The notes under the pieces were generated by a model. It worked only from the letters and a program-made list of their open reading frames with translations. It did no database searches and was not told the origin of the DNA. The position numbers and the translations under genes were made by a program. This document shows, one piece after another, positions 1 to 7,507 of a DNA stretch of 64,000 bases (position 1 is its first letter; every line of letters starts with the position of its first letter). This stretch comes from Rhizobium sp. LC145 (GTDB lineage: Bacteria; Pseudomonadota; Alphaproteobacteria; Rhizobiales; Rhizobiaceae), in contig NZ_LBHV01000004.1 in assembly GCF_001005825.1 (NCBI RefSeq), positions 124,001-188,000 on the forward strand, in the 5' to 3' direction.

Positions 1-2
1 GA

Positions 3-287
3 CCGGTCGTGGTAATGCAAAACCCGAACGTTCAGTTGGAAAGCGTGATTGTCGTTCCCCTCACCTCTTACGATGCCGATGGTTCACCGATCCGCGTGGA
101 GATCGAGCCGACCTTGGAGAACGGCTTGCAGAAGCGATCTTTCGCCATGTGCGACAAGATTACGACGCTTCCGAAAGCAAAACTCGGCATTTCCATCGGG
201 ACTATGGATATCGGGAGGCTGTCGGAGATAAAGCAGGTTATCGTTGACTTGGTGGATGAAGGCGAGGCGCTGGACGAAACCGCTTGA
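3..287 (+). CDS. PemK/MazF-family endoribonuclease toxin, 5' end outside the window
   Basis: The reading frame is already open at the left edge and ends with TGA at 285-287, so only about 95 C-terminal residues are visible. The segment PVVVMQNP followed by a VVPLTS strand and a GLQKRSFAMCDKITTL stretch matches the core of PemK/MazF toxins (a conserved strand, then the bipartite dimer and RNA-binding surface). The tail IGTMDIGRLSEIKQV resembles the usual C-terminal helix of the family. Family members cleave mRNA at short motifs and are paired with an antitoxin encoded just upstream, which is not in view. The GTG at 9 is internal to the family core and is unlikely to be the true start. Function is inferred from family resemblance only. 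Confidence 0.65.
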   Translation, partial: PVVVMQNPNVQLESVIVVPLTSYDADGSPIRVEIEPTLENGLQKRSFAMCDKITTLPKAKLGISIGTMDIGRLSEIKQVIVDLVDEGEALDETA

Positions 288-305
288 TAAGGCTTCTCCA
301 ACACT

Positions 306-1277
306 TCACGCACCGAACGATCGCCGATACGCGCTCGGGCTGGTCCCCAACTGTTTGCGGAAGTGATGCCGCATCGTCGCCGGCGTGCCGAAGCCGCTGG
401 CAACGGCAATATCCTCAAGCGAGGTCTCGTCATTCTCCAGCAATCCGCGCGCATGCCGAAGGCGCTCCTTCAGGAGCCACGCGCCGACGCTTACGCCCGT
501 CGTCTGCTCGAACCGCCGCTGGAACGTGCGCATGCTCATGCCCGCCTTCTTGGCGAGCACGCTGATGGGCTGCTCGGCATCGAGGTTCTGGCGCATCCAT
601 TCGAGCAGCGGCCCCAGCCGCACGCCCTCGCGCTCGACGGGAACGGGCGCATGGATGAATTGCGCCTGCCCGCCTTCCCGGTGCGGCGGCAGCACGAGAC
701 GCCGGGCGACGCTGTTGGCGGCCTCCGCGCCGAAATCGCCGCGAACCACATGCAGGCAGAGATCGATGCCCGCGGCACTTCCCGCAGCGGTCAGGATGCT
801 GCCCTCGTCCATGTAGAGAACGCTCACATCGAAGGCGATGTCCGAATAGCGCTCCGCGAGCGAGGCGACATAGCGCCAATGCGTCGTCGCCCTGCGATTG
901 CGAAGAAGGCCGGAAGCGGCAAGCACCGCGGCGCCCGAACACAGCGACATGATGCGCGCTCCGCGCTCATGGGCGGACCGCAAGGCTGCGATCAGGGTCT
1001 CGGGAACCTCCGCGTCGATCGCCCGCCAGCCCGGAACGATGATCAGATCCGCTTCGGCCATCGCTTCAAGCCCATGATCGACCAGAACGCTGAGCCCGCC
1101 CGCGGCCCTCAACGGGCCCGGTTCGATGCCGCAGACGGAATAGCGATACCAGCCCCCTCCCATTTCCGGACGCGGCAGGCCGAAGACTTCGTAGGCGATG
1201 CCGAACTCGAAGGTGCAGAGCCCGTCATAGGCGAGCACCGCTACACGGGGGCCGGAAAGAATTGAAGCTTTTGGCAT
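306..1277 (-). CDS. GlxA/FtrA-type transcriptional regulator (DJ-1/PfpI-like domain plus AraC HTH)
   Basis: Predicted 323-residue cytoplasmic regulator. Residues about 10-180 form a DJ-1/PfpI (class I amidotransferase-like) domain with the nucleophile-elbow sequence SLCSGAAVLAASG. Residues about 220-320 form an AraC-type double helix-turn-helix (GMSMRTFQRRFEQ and IAVASGFGTPATMRHHF). In this family the amidotransferase fold is a ligand-sensing module rather than an enzyme. I chose the ATG at 1277 because the family usually begins a few residues before PRVAVLAYDGL; the upstream ATG/TTG codons have no ribosome site. The gene is divergent from a rhodanese gene 92 bp away, a pairing that suggests it controls that gene. 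The ligand is unknown. Confidence 0.88.
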   Translation of the reverse strand: MPKASILSGPRVAVLAYDGLCTFEFGIAYEVFGLPRPEMGGGWYRYSVCGIEPGPLRAAGGLSVLVDHGLEAMAEADLIIVPGWRAIDAEVPETLIAALRSAHERGARIMSLCSGAAVLAASGLLRNRRATTHWRYVASLAERYSDIAFDVSVLYMDEGSILTAAGSAAGIDLCLHVVRGDFGAEAANSVARRLVLPPHREGGQAQFIHAPVPVEREGVRLGPLLEWMRQNLDAEQPISVLAKKAGMSMRTFQRRFEQTTGVSVGAWLLKERLRHARGLLENDETSLEDIAVASGFGTPATMRHHFRKQLGTSPSAYRRSFGA

Positions 1278-1369
1278 GATCTTTACGATAATCGTCATTA
1301 CGGCCAATTTCGCTTCGAACTAACATGAGGCACGGTCACGGGCAACATCAAACCGGAAAGGAAACACCG

Positions 1370-1777
1370 ATGCCGAGCCCCGTCGCCGAGATATTCGCCT
1401 CCCCCGAAGCCGTTGCCGAACATTACGCAAGAAAGCTCGCCTTCGAGACGGATTGTTGGGACGTTCACGCATCCCTGCAGGCCGGCCATTCGGATTTCGT
1501 GCTCCTCGACGTCCGTTCGCCGGCGCTGTTTGCAGCCTCTCACATTCCGGGGGCCCTCAACCTGCCGCACGGGAAGATGACTGCGCACCGCATGTCGGAA
1601 TGGCCGGCCGATACGCTCTTCATCGTTTATTGCGCAGGCCCTCATTGCAACGGCACCGACAAGGCGGCCCTGCGGCTCGCACGTCTCGGCCTGTCGGTGA
1701 AGGTCATGATCGGCGGCATGACCGGCTGGGCCGACGAAGGCTTCGCCTTCGAAAGCGCAGCCGTTGCCGCCGAATGA
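1370..1777 (+). CDS. Single-domain rhodanese-like sulfurtransferase
   Basis: A 135-residue protein with one rhodanese domain: LLDVRSPALFAASHIPGALNLPH in the N-terminal half and the active-site loop YCAGPHCNGTDKAA, whose first cysteine (Cys88) is the expected persulfide-forming nucleophile. GGMTGWADEGF is the typical C-terminal signature. Rhodaneses transfer sulfane sulfur to thiol or cyanide acceptors; the physiological acceptor here is unknown. The start at 1370 follows the purine-rich ribosome site GGAAAGGAAA. The gene is divergent from the FtrA-like regulator, which probably controls it. A perfect 12-bp hairpin follows the stop. Confidence 0.88.
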   Translation: MPSPVAEIFASPEAVAEHYARKLAFETDCWDVHASLQAGHSDFVLLDVRSPALFAASHIPGALNLPHGKMTAHRMSEWPADTLFIVYCAGPHCNGTDKAALRLARLGLSVKVMIGGMTGWADEGFAFESAAVAAE

Positions 1778-1783
1778 CGATCT

Positions 1784-1813
1784 CCGCTCCCGCCGGCCAA
1801 ACGGCGGGAGCGG
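1784..1813. terminator. Perfect 12-bp hairpin between convergent genes
   Basis: The arms CCGCTCCCGCCG and CGGCGGGAGCGG pair perfectly around a 6-base loop. The hairpin lies between the rhodanese stop and the end of the convergent oxidoreductase gene. Only a weak T-run follows on either strand (TTGTCT on the plus strand), so it may be a bidirectional terminator or an mRNA-end stabiliser. Confidence 0.5.
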
Positions 1814-1823
1814 TTGTCTACCC

Positions 1824-2837
1824 TCAGAACTCGATCACGATCTTGCCGAAGGCGCCGCGATCGAGATGCGCGAAGGCCTCACGCGCCTCCTCGAAGCGAT
1901 AGCGCCTGTCGATCACCGGCTTGAGCCCGATCGCATCGACGGCACGAACAAAATCTTCCAGTGCCCGACGATGCCCGACGGAGATTCCCTGAACCGTGGG
2001 AGACTTGAGAATGAGCGGCACCGTCGGAGCGGAGATTTCGAGCCCTTCCAGCACGCCGATCACCGATATCCGCCCGCCGACGGCAACAGCGTCCAGCGAA
2101 TGCGCAAACGCCGGACCGCCGGCGATTTCGAGAATATGGTCGGCGCCGTGATCGCCCGTCAGGTCGAGGACGCGCTCCACCCAGCCCTCGCGGGGAAGAA
2201 GATGATCCGCATCCAGCTTGCGGGCGCGCTCCAGCTTCTCGGCGCTCGACGAGGTGATGAAGACTTCAGCACCATGCGCCTTGGCGATCTGCAGGCCGAA
2301 CAGCGCGACGCCTCCAGTGCCCTGGACCACGACCCTGTCGCCAGCCTTCAGCTTGCCTTGTTCGATCAGGGCAAACCATGCCGTCAGGCCGGCGCAGGGC
2401 AACGTGCTCGCCTCGGCCGCGTCAAGCGAGCTGGGCGCGGCGACGAACCAATCCTGCGGAAACGTGACATATTCCGAAAGCACGCCGGGATAATAGCCGC
2501 CCAGTGATTTATAGGGTGGATTGCGGGCGTCGCCTATCTCTTTGCCCGCGATACGTCCCGGCGAAAAGGTGGAAATGACCCGATCCCCCGGCTTGAAACG
2601 GGTGACGCCCGGCCCCACGGCCTCCCCCACACCCGCCAGGTCCGAGGCCGGCACGAACGGAAATGTCAGCGGCAGGCCCATGCCTGTTTCCAGCATGAGC
2701 TTGTCACGGTAGTTCAGCGATACGGCTTGCGCCCGCACCAGGATTTCGCCGCTCGAAGGTTCGGCAATTTCCGCCTCCCGGATGCGGAAATCTTCCGGCC
2801 CGACCGCTGCGATACTCCATTGTCTTGCTGTTCTCAT
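1824..2837 (-). CDS. Zinc-free MDR alcohol dehydrogenase / NADPH:quinone oxidoreductase-like protein
   Basis: A 337-residue medium-chain dehydrogenase/reductase. The N-terminal GroES-like half carries SLNYRDKLMLETG and PASDLAGVGEAVG. The Rossmann half carries VVVQGTGGVALFGLQIAKAHGAEV (the GxGxxG nucleotide fold) and ends EEAREAFAHLDRGAFGKIVIEF. The structural-zinc cysteine cluster of classical alcohol dehydrogenases is not apparent, as in quinone reductase-like members. The start at 2837 is set by the strong ribosome site AAGGAG; the frame remains open further upstream but has no such site. It is divergent from a LysR gene that probably regulates it. The substrate cannot be read from sequence. 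Confidence 0.85.
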   Translation of the reverse strand: MRTARQWSIAAVGPEDFRIREAEIAEPSSGEILVRAQAVSLNYRDKLMLETGMGLPLTFPFVPASDLAGVGEAVGPGVTRFKPGDRVISTFSPGRIAGKEIGDARNPPYKSLGGYYPGVLSEYVTFPQDWFVAAPSSLDAAEASTLPCAGLTAWFALIEQGKLKAGDRVVVQGTGGVALFGLQIAKAHGAEVFITSSSAEKLERARKLDADHLLPREGWVERVLDLTGDHGADHILEIAGGPAFAHSLDAVAVGGRISVIGVLEGLEISAPTVPLILKSPTVQGISVGHRRALEDFVRAVDAIGLKPVIDRRYRFEEAREAFAHLDRGAFGKIVIEF

Positions 2838-2940
2838 CTTGTCGCTCCTTGAGAGAAAATCGATGAGGGCAGCATATCGTTGAACATCAGTCCGCAGTTG
2901 CGATATGATTTCTCCAGTTTGGTTCCTCATTGGATACAAC

Positions 2941-3840
2941 ATGGAACAGTTGAAGGGCATTTCTGTCTTCGTGGAAACGGTCGAGGCAGGTGGCTTCTCC
3001 GCCGCCGCCAAGAAGCTGAACCTGACGCGTTCGGCGGTCGGCAAGACGATCGCCCGGCTGGAGGAACGGCTTGGGGTGCGGCTCTTCCACCGCACCACGC
3101 GCAGCCAGAGCCTGACGGAGGAGGGCCGCTTCTTCTATGAGCGCTGCCTGCGCGCGGTGGAGGAGATCCGGCTTGGCGAGGCCCTGCTGGAATCCGGCCG
3201 GCGCGAGGTACGCGGCAGACTGCGCATCACCATGCCGGTGCTCTTCGGTCGCCATTGCGCTGCCCCCGCCCTCACGCCGCTCCTCGACGAGCATCCCGGT
3301 CTCGAACTCGATCTCTCCTTCAACGACCGCATTGTCGATCTCCTCGAGGATGGTTTCGATCTCGCCATTCGCAACGGACCATTGAAGGACAATCCGGACC
3401 TGACGGCACGCGTGATCGCCCGTCAACGCATGACCGTCTGCGCCTCACCCGCCTACTTGGAAAAGCACGGCATTCCGCAAACCCTGAAAGATCTGGCCAG
3501 TCACGAAGCGATCGTCTACCGGCGCGGCAACCAGGACAGGCCATGGATTTTTCCAACCGAAGACGGTTCGCCGCGCGAGATATTTCCAAGTACCCGGCTG
3601 CGCCTCGATGATCTCGCATCGATTGCCGATGCTGCTGTCGAGGGTCGCGGGCTCGCCTGGCTGACATGCTGGCTAGCTCGGGATCGGGTTGCTTCCGGCG
3701 AATTGGTGCGCGTGCTCACGGACATTCCCGCGACAGTTTTCGAAGCTTACGCCGTATGGCCGAAATCCCCGGTCATCTTGCCGAAGGTGCGGCTGGCGAT
3801 CGATACGCTCGCAAGGGAATTGCCGCCCCTCATGGAGTGA
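2941..3840 (+). CDS. LysR-family transcriptional regulator (divergent from the oxidoreductase)
   Basis: A 299-residue LysR-type regulator. The winged HTH is at residues about 1-60 (FVETVEAGGFSAAAKKLN, then SAVGKTIARLEERLGVRLFHRTTR). It is followed by a periplasmic-binding-protein-like effector domain with VRGRLRITMPVLFG and a C-terminal VEGRGLAWL segment. I chose the ATG at 2941, where family homology begins; an in-frame ATG at 2905 would add 12 unrelated residues. The 103-bp gap to the divergent oxidoreductase start suggests classical LysR control of that neighbour. The effector is unknown. Confidence 0.9.
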   Translation: MEQLKGISVFVETVEAGGFSAAAKKLNLTRSAVGKTIARLEERLGVRLFHRTTRSQSLTEEGRFFYERCLRAVEEIRLGEALLESGRREVRGRLRITMPVLFGRHCAAPALTPLLDEHPGLELDLSFNDRIVDLLEDGFDLAIRNGPLKDNPDLTARVIARQRMTVCASPAYLEKHGIPQTLKDLASHEAIVYRRGNQDRPWIFPTEDGSPREIFPSTRLRLDDLASIADAAVEGRGLAWLTCWLARDRVASGELVRVLTDIPATVFEAYAVWPKSPVILPKVRLAIDTLARELPPLME

Positions 3841-3846
3841 GGCGGA

Positions 3847-4743
3847 CTAACTTGCTTTCTCTTCCGGCTCGCTCAGGAGCTCCAGCATGGCCTGCAAGGC
3901 GCGCGTGACGTGCCGCTCCGCGTGATAAAGCGCCGAGAACTCGCGGGACGGCATGGGGAAATCCGCCACATGCAACTTGCCGGCCAGCGAATGGAACTGG
4001 GTCGCGCGGCTGGAAAGAACCGTGGCGCTGAGGCCCGCCTCCACCGCGGCGATCGCCGCCTCGTTGGAAGGCATTTCCAGAACCACCGAAAGCTCGGAGG
4101 GATCGATGCCCAGCATCGAAAGCTCCGCCTCGAAGGCGGCGCGCGTGCCGGAGCCCTTTTCGCGCATGATCCAGCTCGTTTCGGCGAGGTCGCCGGAGGC
4201 AATCCGGCGGCCGTCCGCCCAGGGGTGACGATCGCCGACCACCAGCACCAGCCGATCCTCCGCCACCTTGCGGCGCTTGAGCCCCGCCAGAAACACCTCG
4301 CCCTCCACCACGGCAAGTTCGGCCTCGCCCGACAGAACGGCCTGCGCCGCGCTCTGGGTATTACCGACGGTAAGCCGCACGTCCACGCGCGGAAACCGCT
4401 CGTGATAGGTGACGAGGCGTGAGGGCAGCCAATAGCTCGCGACCGTCTGGCTGGCATAGACCCTCAAAAGCCCGGAGGCCGAGCCGCCGAGATCGGCCAG
4501 CAGGCCCTCGGCCGCACGCGCACGCTCCAGGATGGCTTTGGCTTCTGGTACGAAGAGCTTGCCCGTTTCCGTCAGCTCGATCCTCCGCCCGATCCGGTCG
4601 AAGAGGGTCACCGCATGGCGCACCTCCAGCGCCGAAATCGCCGCGCTGACCGCCGATTGCGTGAGATTGAGGGCCTGCGCCGCCTTGGTGACATGTTGGC
4701 GATCCGCGACTTCCAAGAAAATGCGCAATTGCTCCAGCGTCAT
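3847..4743 (-). CDS. LysR-family regulator, CysB/YeiE-like arrangement
   Basis: A 298-residue LysR protein starting MTLEQLRIFLEVADR. HTH residues include TKAAQALNLTQSAVSAAISALE, and a full substrate-binding domain follows (LLRVYASQTVASYWLP and SWIMREKGSGTRAAFE). The ATG at 4743 follows a GAGGTG ribosome site; upstream residues in the open frame are not family-like. It is divergent from a YeiH-type membrane protein with a 116-bp gap, the same arrangement as yeiE-yeiH in enterobacteria. The WIMREKGSGTR stretch is common in the CbbR/YeiE branch of LysR proteins. Regulation of the neighbouring exporter is therefore likely but inferred. Confidence 0.88.
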   Translation of the reverse strand: MTLEQLRIFLEVADRQHVTKAAQALNLTQSAVSAAISALEVRHAVTLFDRIGRRIELTETGKLFVPEAKAILERARAAEGLLADLGGSASGLLRVYASQTVASYWLPSRLVTYHERFPRVDVRLTVGNTQSAAQAVLSGEAELAVVEGEVFLAGLKRRKVAEDRLVLVVGDRHPWADGRRIASGDLAETSWIMREKGSGTRAAFEAELSMLGIDPSELSVVLEMPSNEAAIAAVEAGLSATVLSSRATQFHSLAGKLHVADFPMPSREFSALYHAERHVTRALQAMLELLSEPEEKAS

Positions 4744-4859
4744 GCAACACCTCAATCGTTCGTTAGAATCGAACAATATCAGAAAACATATGAATTGGAT
4801 TTATCGTTCTGAAAAATGGAGGATGATTTTCGACAGATCAAGCATTTCAAAGAACGATC

Positions 4860-5891
4860 ATGACGCATATCGCCCCGCCGGCAGAAAAAGCCCAAGCTAG
4901 ACCGTCTTCGCTATTCAGTGAACTTCTCCCCGGCCTAGCACTCACGGCCTTCATCGCGGTGACGGCTGTCGCTGCCCGCGGCCTGACGGGCTGGGCAGCA
5001 CTTAGCCCGCTCATCCTCTCGATCATCCTTGGGATGGCCGCCCGCAATCTCTTCACCGTATCCGCTGTTCTGGAGCCGGGGATCGCGTTTTCGCTGCGCC
5101 GCCTGCTGCGGCTCGGCATCGTTCTTCTCGGCCTTCAGGTGACGGTCGGCCAGGTGCTTTCGCTCGGGGGCGCGGGTCTCGCAATGGTGGCCATCACGCT
5201 CGCCGTCACCTTCGTCGCGATTCGCGCGGCCGGGCGCCTGCTGGGCGTGGAGCAGGAGCTTGCCGATCTGATCGCTGCCGGCACCTCGGTCTGCGGCGCT
5301 TCCGCGGTGATCGCCACCAATACCGTCGTGCGCGGGCGCCAGGAACATGTCGCCTATGCGATTGCCTGCGTCACGCTGTTCGGCTGTCTTTCGATGTTCA
5401 TCTATCCGCTGCTCGCAGCGCCGCTGGCGCTCGATGCGCGCAGCTTCGGGCTCTGGAGCGGCGCGACCATCCACGAGGTGGCGCAGGTGGTGGCGGCTTC
5501 CTTCCAGGCCGGAGACACGGCCGGTACGTTCGGCACGATATCAAAGCTCGCGCGGGTCGCCATGCTGGCGCCGCTCGTCATGCTTCTCGCCGTCGCCGTG
5601 CGGGCGCGTCAAGGCGGCGCGTCCAAGGCGTCTGCTCCCATGCCCTGGTTCGTGCTCGGCTTCATCGCCATGATGCTGGTCAACAGCGCAATCGACATTC
5701 CGAAAGAACTCAACGCCACGCTCGCGTTCGCGAACACCTTCCTGCTGTCGATGGCGCTCGCCGCCATGGGGCTGCAGACCGATATCCGCAAGCTGAAAGC
5801 GGAAGGCTGGCGGCCGTTGGCGCTCGGCGCCTTCGGCTGGCTCTTCATCTCGGTCTTCGGTTTCGCGATGCTGCGGCTGTTCGGCTTTTGA
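4860..5891 (+). CDS. YeiH/UPF0324 family membrane protein, putative sulfate/sulfite exporter
   Basis: A 343-residue polytopic membrane protein with about ten hydrophobic segments. Family signatures visible are LGIVLLGLQVTVGQVLSLG, the AAGTSVCGASAVIATNTVV loop, and WSGATIHEVAQVVAASFQAG. The YeiH family (Pfam Cons_hypoth698) is annotated as putative sulfate exporters; direct transport data are sparse, so the substrate is uncertain. It is divergent from a LysR gene of the YeiE-like type. It is unrelated to the toxin-antitoxin genes that converge on it from the right. Confidence 0.88.
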   Translation: MTHIAPPAEKAQARPSSLFSELLPGLALTAFIAVTAVAARGLTGWAALSPLILSIILGMAARNLFTVSAVLEPGIAFSLRRLLRLGIVLLGLQVTVGQVLSLGGAGLAMVAITLAVTFVAIRAAGRLLGVEQELADLIAAGTSVCGASAVIATNTVVRGRQEHVAYAIACVTLFGCLSMFIYPLLAAPLALDARSFGLWSGATIHEVAQVVAASFQAGDTAGTFGTISKLARVAMLAPLVMLLAVAVRARQGGASKASAPMPWFVLGFIAMMLVNSAIDIPKELNATLAFANTFLLSMALAAMGLQTDIRKLKAEGWRPLALGAFGWLFISVFGFAMLRLFGF

Positions 5892-5897
5892 GCGGCC

Positions 5898-6284
5898 TTA
5901 CCACCTCTCCATCCGAAGCCCGACCACGCGCTGAAACTCCCTGACATTGTGCGTTACCAGCGTGAGGTCACGGGCTCGTGCCTGACCGGCGATCAGGACA
6001 TCATAGGGCCCGATCGGCAGCCCCGCCTTGGCAAGCTGCCCGCGGATTTCACCTGCGGAGCGCGCATCCTCGCGGTCGAATTCGATGGTTTCGAAACGCA
6101 GTTCTTCGACGCGCTCCAGGTTCGCGGCCACGTGTTGGCTCTTGAACGCCCCATAGAACAATTCATGGAGGACGATTGCCGAGAGGCCGAAATCCTCCGG
6201 CAGATGCTCTTTCAGTCGGGCGACGAAGTTTTGGTCGCCCTTGAGAAGGGCGATCACGGCATTCGTGTCGAGCAGGAACTTCAC
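5898..6284 (-). CDS. vapC: VapC-type PIN-domain ribonuclease toxin
   Basis: A 128-residue PIN-domain protein. Expected acidic active-site residues are Asp6 in FLLDTNAV, Glu41 in VLHELFYG and Asp95 in GPYDVLIAG; the C-terminal LTLVTHNVREFQRV is the standard fourth motif. PIN toxins of this family cleave structured RNA such as initiator tRNA or rRNA loops and are neutralised by VapB. The start is GTG at 6284, which overlaps the vapB stop codon (GTGA), so the two are translationally coupled. It lies 6 bp downstream of the convergent YeiH gene. The actual RNA target is unknown. Confidence 0.9.
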   Translation of the reverse strand: MKFLLDTNAVIALLKGDQNFVARLKEHLPEDFGLSAIVLHELFYGAFKSQHVAANLERVEELRFETIEFDREDARSAGEIRGQLAKAGLPIGPYDVLIAGQARARDLTLVTHNVREFQRVVGLRMERW

Positions 6285-6523
6285 TCGAAAACATCCAGGC
6301 CGGAACGCTCCTGCTCTGCCGGCCGCTCGGTCGCAGCCTCGGCGAAATCGCTGTCGACATCGCTCACGACCTTGTCCAGCCAGTTCCAGTCGTTCTCGAT
6401 CGGCTCGAGGATGACCGTATTGCCGTGGCGGCGAATGCGGACTTCGTCGGTTTCGAACCGGAAATCCTTCGGCAGGCGAACGGCCTGCGATCGTCCGGAC
6501 CAGAAGATCTTTGCTGTATTCAT
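6281..6523 (-). CDS. vapB: VapB-type antitoxin, AbrB/SpoVT swapped-hairpin family
   Basis: An 80-residue antitoxin with the AbrB-like DNA-binding N-terminus AKIFWSGRSQAVRLPKDFRF and IRRHGNTVILEP. An acidic, flexible C-terminal tail (SDFAEAATERPAEQERSGLDV) is expected to wrap the toxin. The start is preceded by a strong AGGAGG. It binds VapC, and VapBC complexes normally repress their own promoter. A 23-bp inverted repeat directly upstream (6537-6559) is the obvious operator. Confidence 0.9.
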   Translation of the reverse strand: MNTAKIFWSGRSQAVRLPKDFRFETDEVRIRRHGNTVILEPIENDWNWLDKVVSDVDSDFAEAATERPAEQERSGLDVFE

Positions 6524-6536
6524 GCCGGCCTCCTAA

Positions 6537-6559
6537 GGTATATATCAAAAGTATATACC
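6537..6559. promoter_or_regulatory. vapBC operator-like inverted repeat
   Basis: GGTATATA, 7 bases, TATATACC: a perfect 8-bp inverted repeat 13 bp before the vapB ATG and overlapping the only plausible AT-rich -10 region. VapB proteins of the AbrB class bind such palindromes, so it is most simply read as the autoregulatory operator. Confidence 0.75.
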
Positions 6560-6574
6560 GATGGCCCACATTCT

Positions 6575-7231
6575 TCAAGCGGCGGTGTCCGCCTGCCTCG
6601 GCCGCAACCCGTTCATGAAAAGCTGCTCCAGAAACCGGGCGGCGTCCTCGAAGCGCCCTTCGCCCGCATGGTTCTGGCCGAGCACGGCGCGTACCTGCAC
6701 GTCGAAATCGGCATAGTGCTGGGTCGTCGCCCAGATCGAGAAGATCAGGTGGTAGGGATCGCATTTGGCGATCTTGCCAGTGCGTACCCAGGCGCGGATC
6801 ACCTCTGCCTTCTCGTCCACCAGCTCTTTCAGCGGCCCTTTCAACTCATCCTCGATATGCGGCGCGCCCTGAAGGATTTCATTGGCGAAGAGCCGGCTCT
6901 CGCGGGGGAAATCCCGCGCCATTTCCAGCTTGCGGCGGATATAGGAGCGGATCTCCGCTTCCGGGTTACCCTCCGCGTCGAAGGCGCGCAGCGGCTCGAG
7001 CCAGGTGAACAGAACCCGGTCGATCAGCGCCCGGTGGATCGCTTCCTTGGTGCGGAAGTAATAGAGAAGGTTCGGCTTCGACATGCCCGCGGCTTCCGCG
7101 ATCTGGTCGATGGTCGAACCGCGAAAACCGGCGGCGGAAAAAACATCGAGCGCCGCTTCCAGGATGCGCTCTTCCTTTTCCTCCTGGATGCGTGTGCGCC
7201 TCAAGGTTTTCGCCGCCCTCGGGATGGTCAT
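6575..7231 (-). CDS. rutR: RutR-like TetR-family regulator of pyrimidine catabolism
   Basis: A 218-residue TetR regulator. The HTH is at about residues 20-65 (ILEAALDVFSAAGFRG and MSKPNLLYYFRTKEAIHRAL). The C-terminal part closely follows the E. coli RutR pattern: ESRLFANEILQGAP, a LKELVDEKAEVI helix, and HLIFSIWATTQHYADFDVQV, ending GLRPRQ. RutR senses uracil and thymine and represses pyrimidine-degradation genes. It is divergent from the catabolic hydrolase gene, and a near-perfect RutR box lies in the 276-bp gap. The assignment rests on the C-terminal similarity, the operator and the neighbours. Confidence 0.85.
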   Translation of the reverse strand: MTIPRAAKTLRRTRIQEEKEERILEAALDVFSAAGFRGSTIDQIAEAAGMSKPNLLYYFRTKEAIHRALIDRVLFTWLEPLRAFDAEGNPEAEIRSYIRRKLEMARDFPRESRLFANEILQGAPHIEDELKGPLKELVDEKAEVIRAWVRTGKIAKCDPYHLIFSIWATTQHYADFDVQVRAVLGQNHAGEGRFEDAARFLEQLFMNGLRPRQADTAA

Positions 7232-7368
7232 TTCCGCTCCCCTGCCCTTCCTGCAACCATTTCACGCCCGTAGCATATGGCCCGCCGATAACCACGGCAT
7301 ATGCCTGAATTTTCAGCGTGCATTTTTCGCGTTTTACGTCTTGAGTGGCGGCACGGAAATTGTAATGT

Positions 7369-7384
7369 TTTACCAATCGGTCAA
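7369..7384. promoter_or_regulatory. RutR-box-like operator
   Basis: TTTACCA-AT-CGGTCAA matches the E. coli RutR box TTGACCA-NN-TGGTCAA at 12 of the 14 defined positions, with one mismatch per half-site. It lies between the divergent rutR-like gene and the beta-ureidopropionase gene, the expected place for a site controlling both. The remainder of the 276-bp gap (7232-7507) shows no other clear motif. Confidence 0.75.
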
Positions 7385-7507
7385 ATTATCGGCGACAAGC
7401 ACAACAAAGGCAATGCCGATCTTCAAACGCCGCAGGCGCCTGGGGAACCGACGGGAACAAATATAGCGCCCGAAAACGGGGCGCCTTGAAACGGTGAGGA
7501 CATTTTC

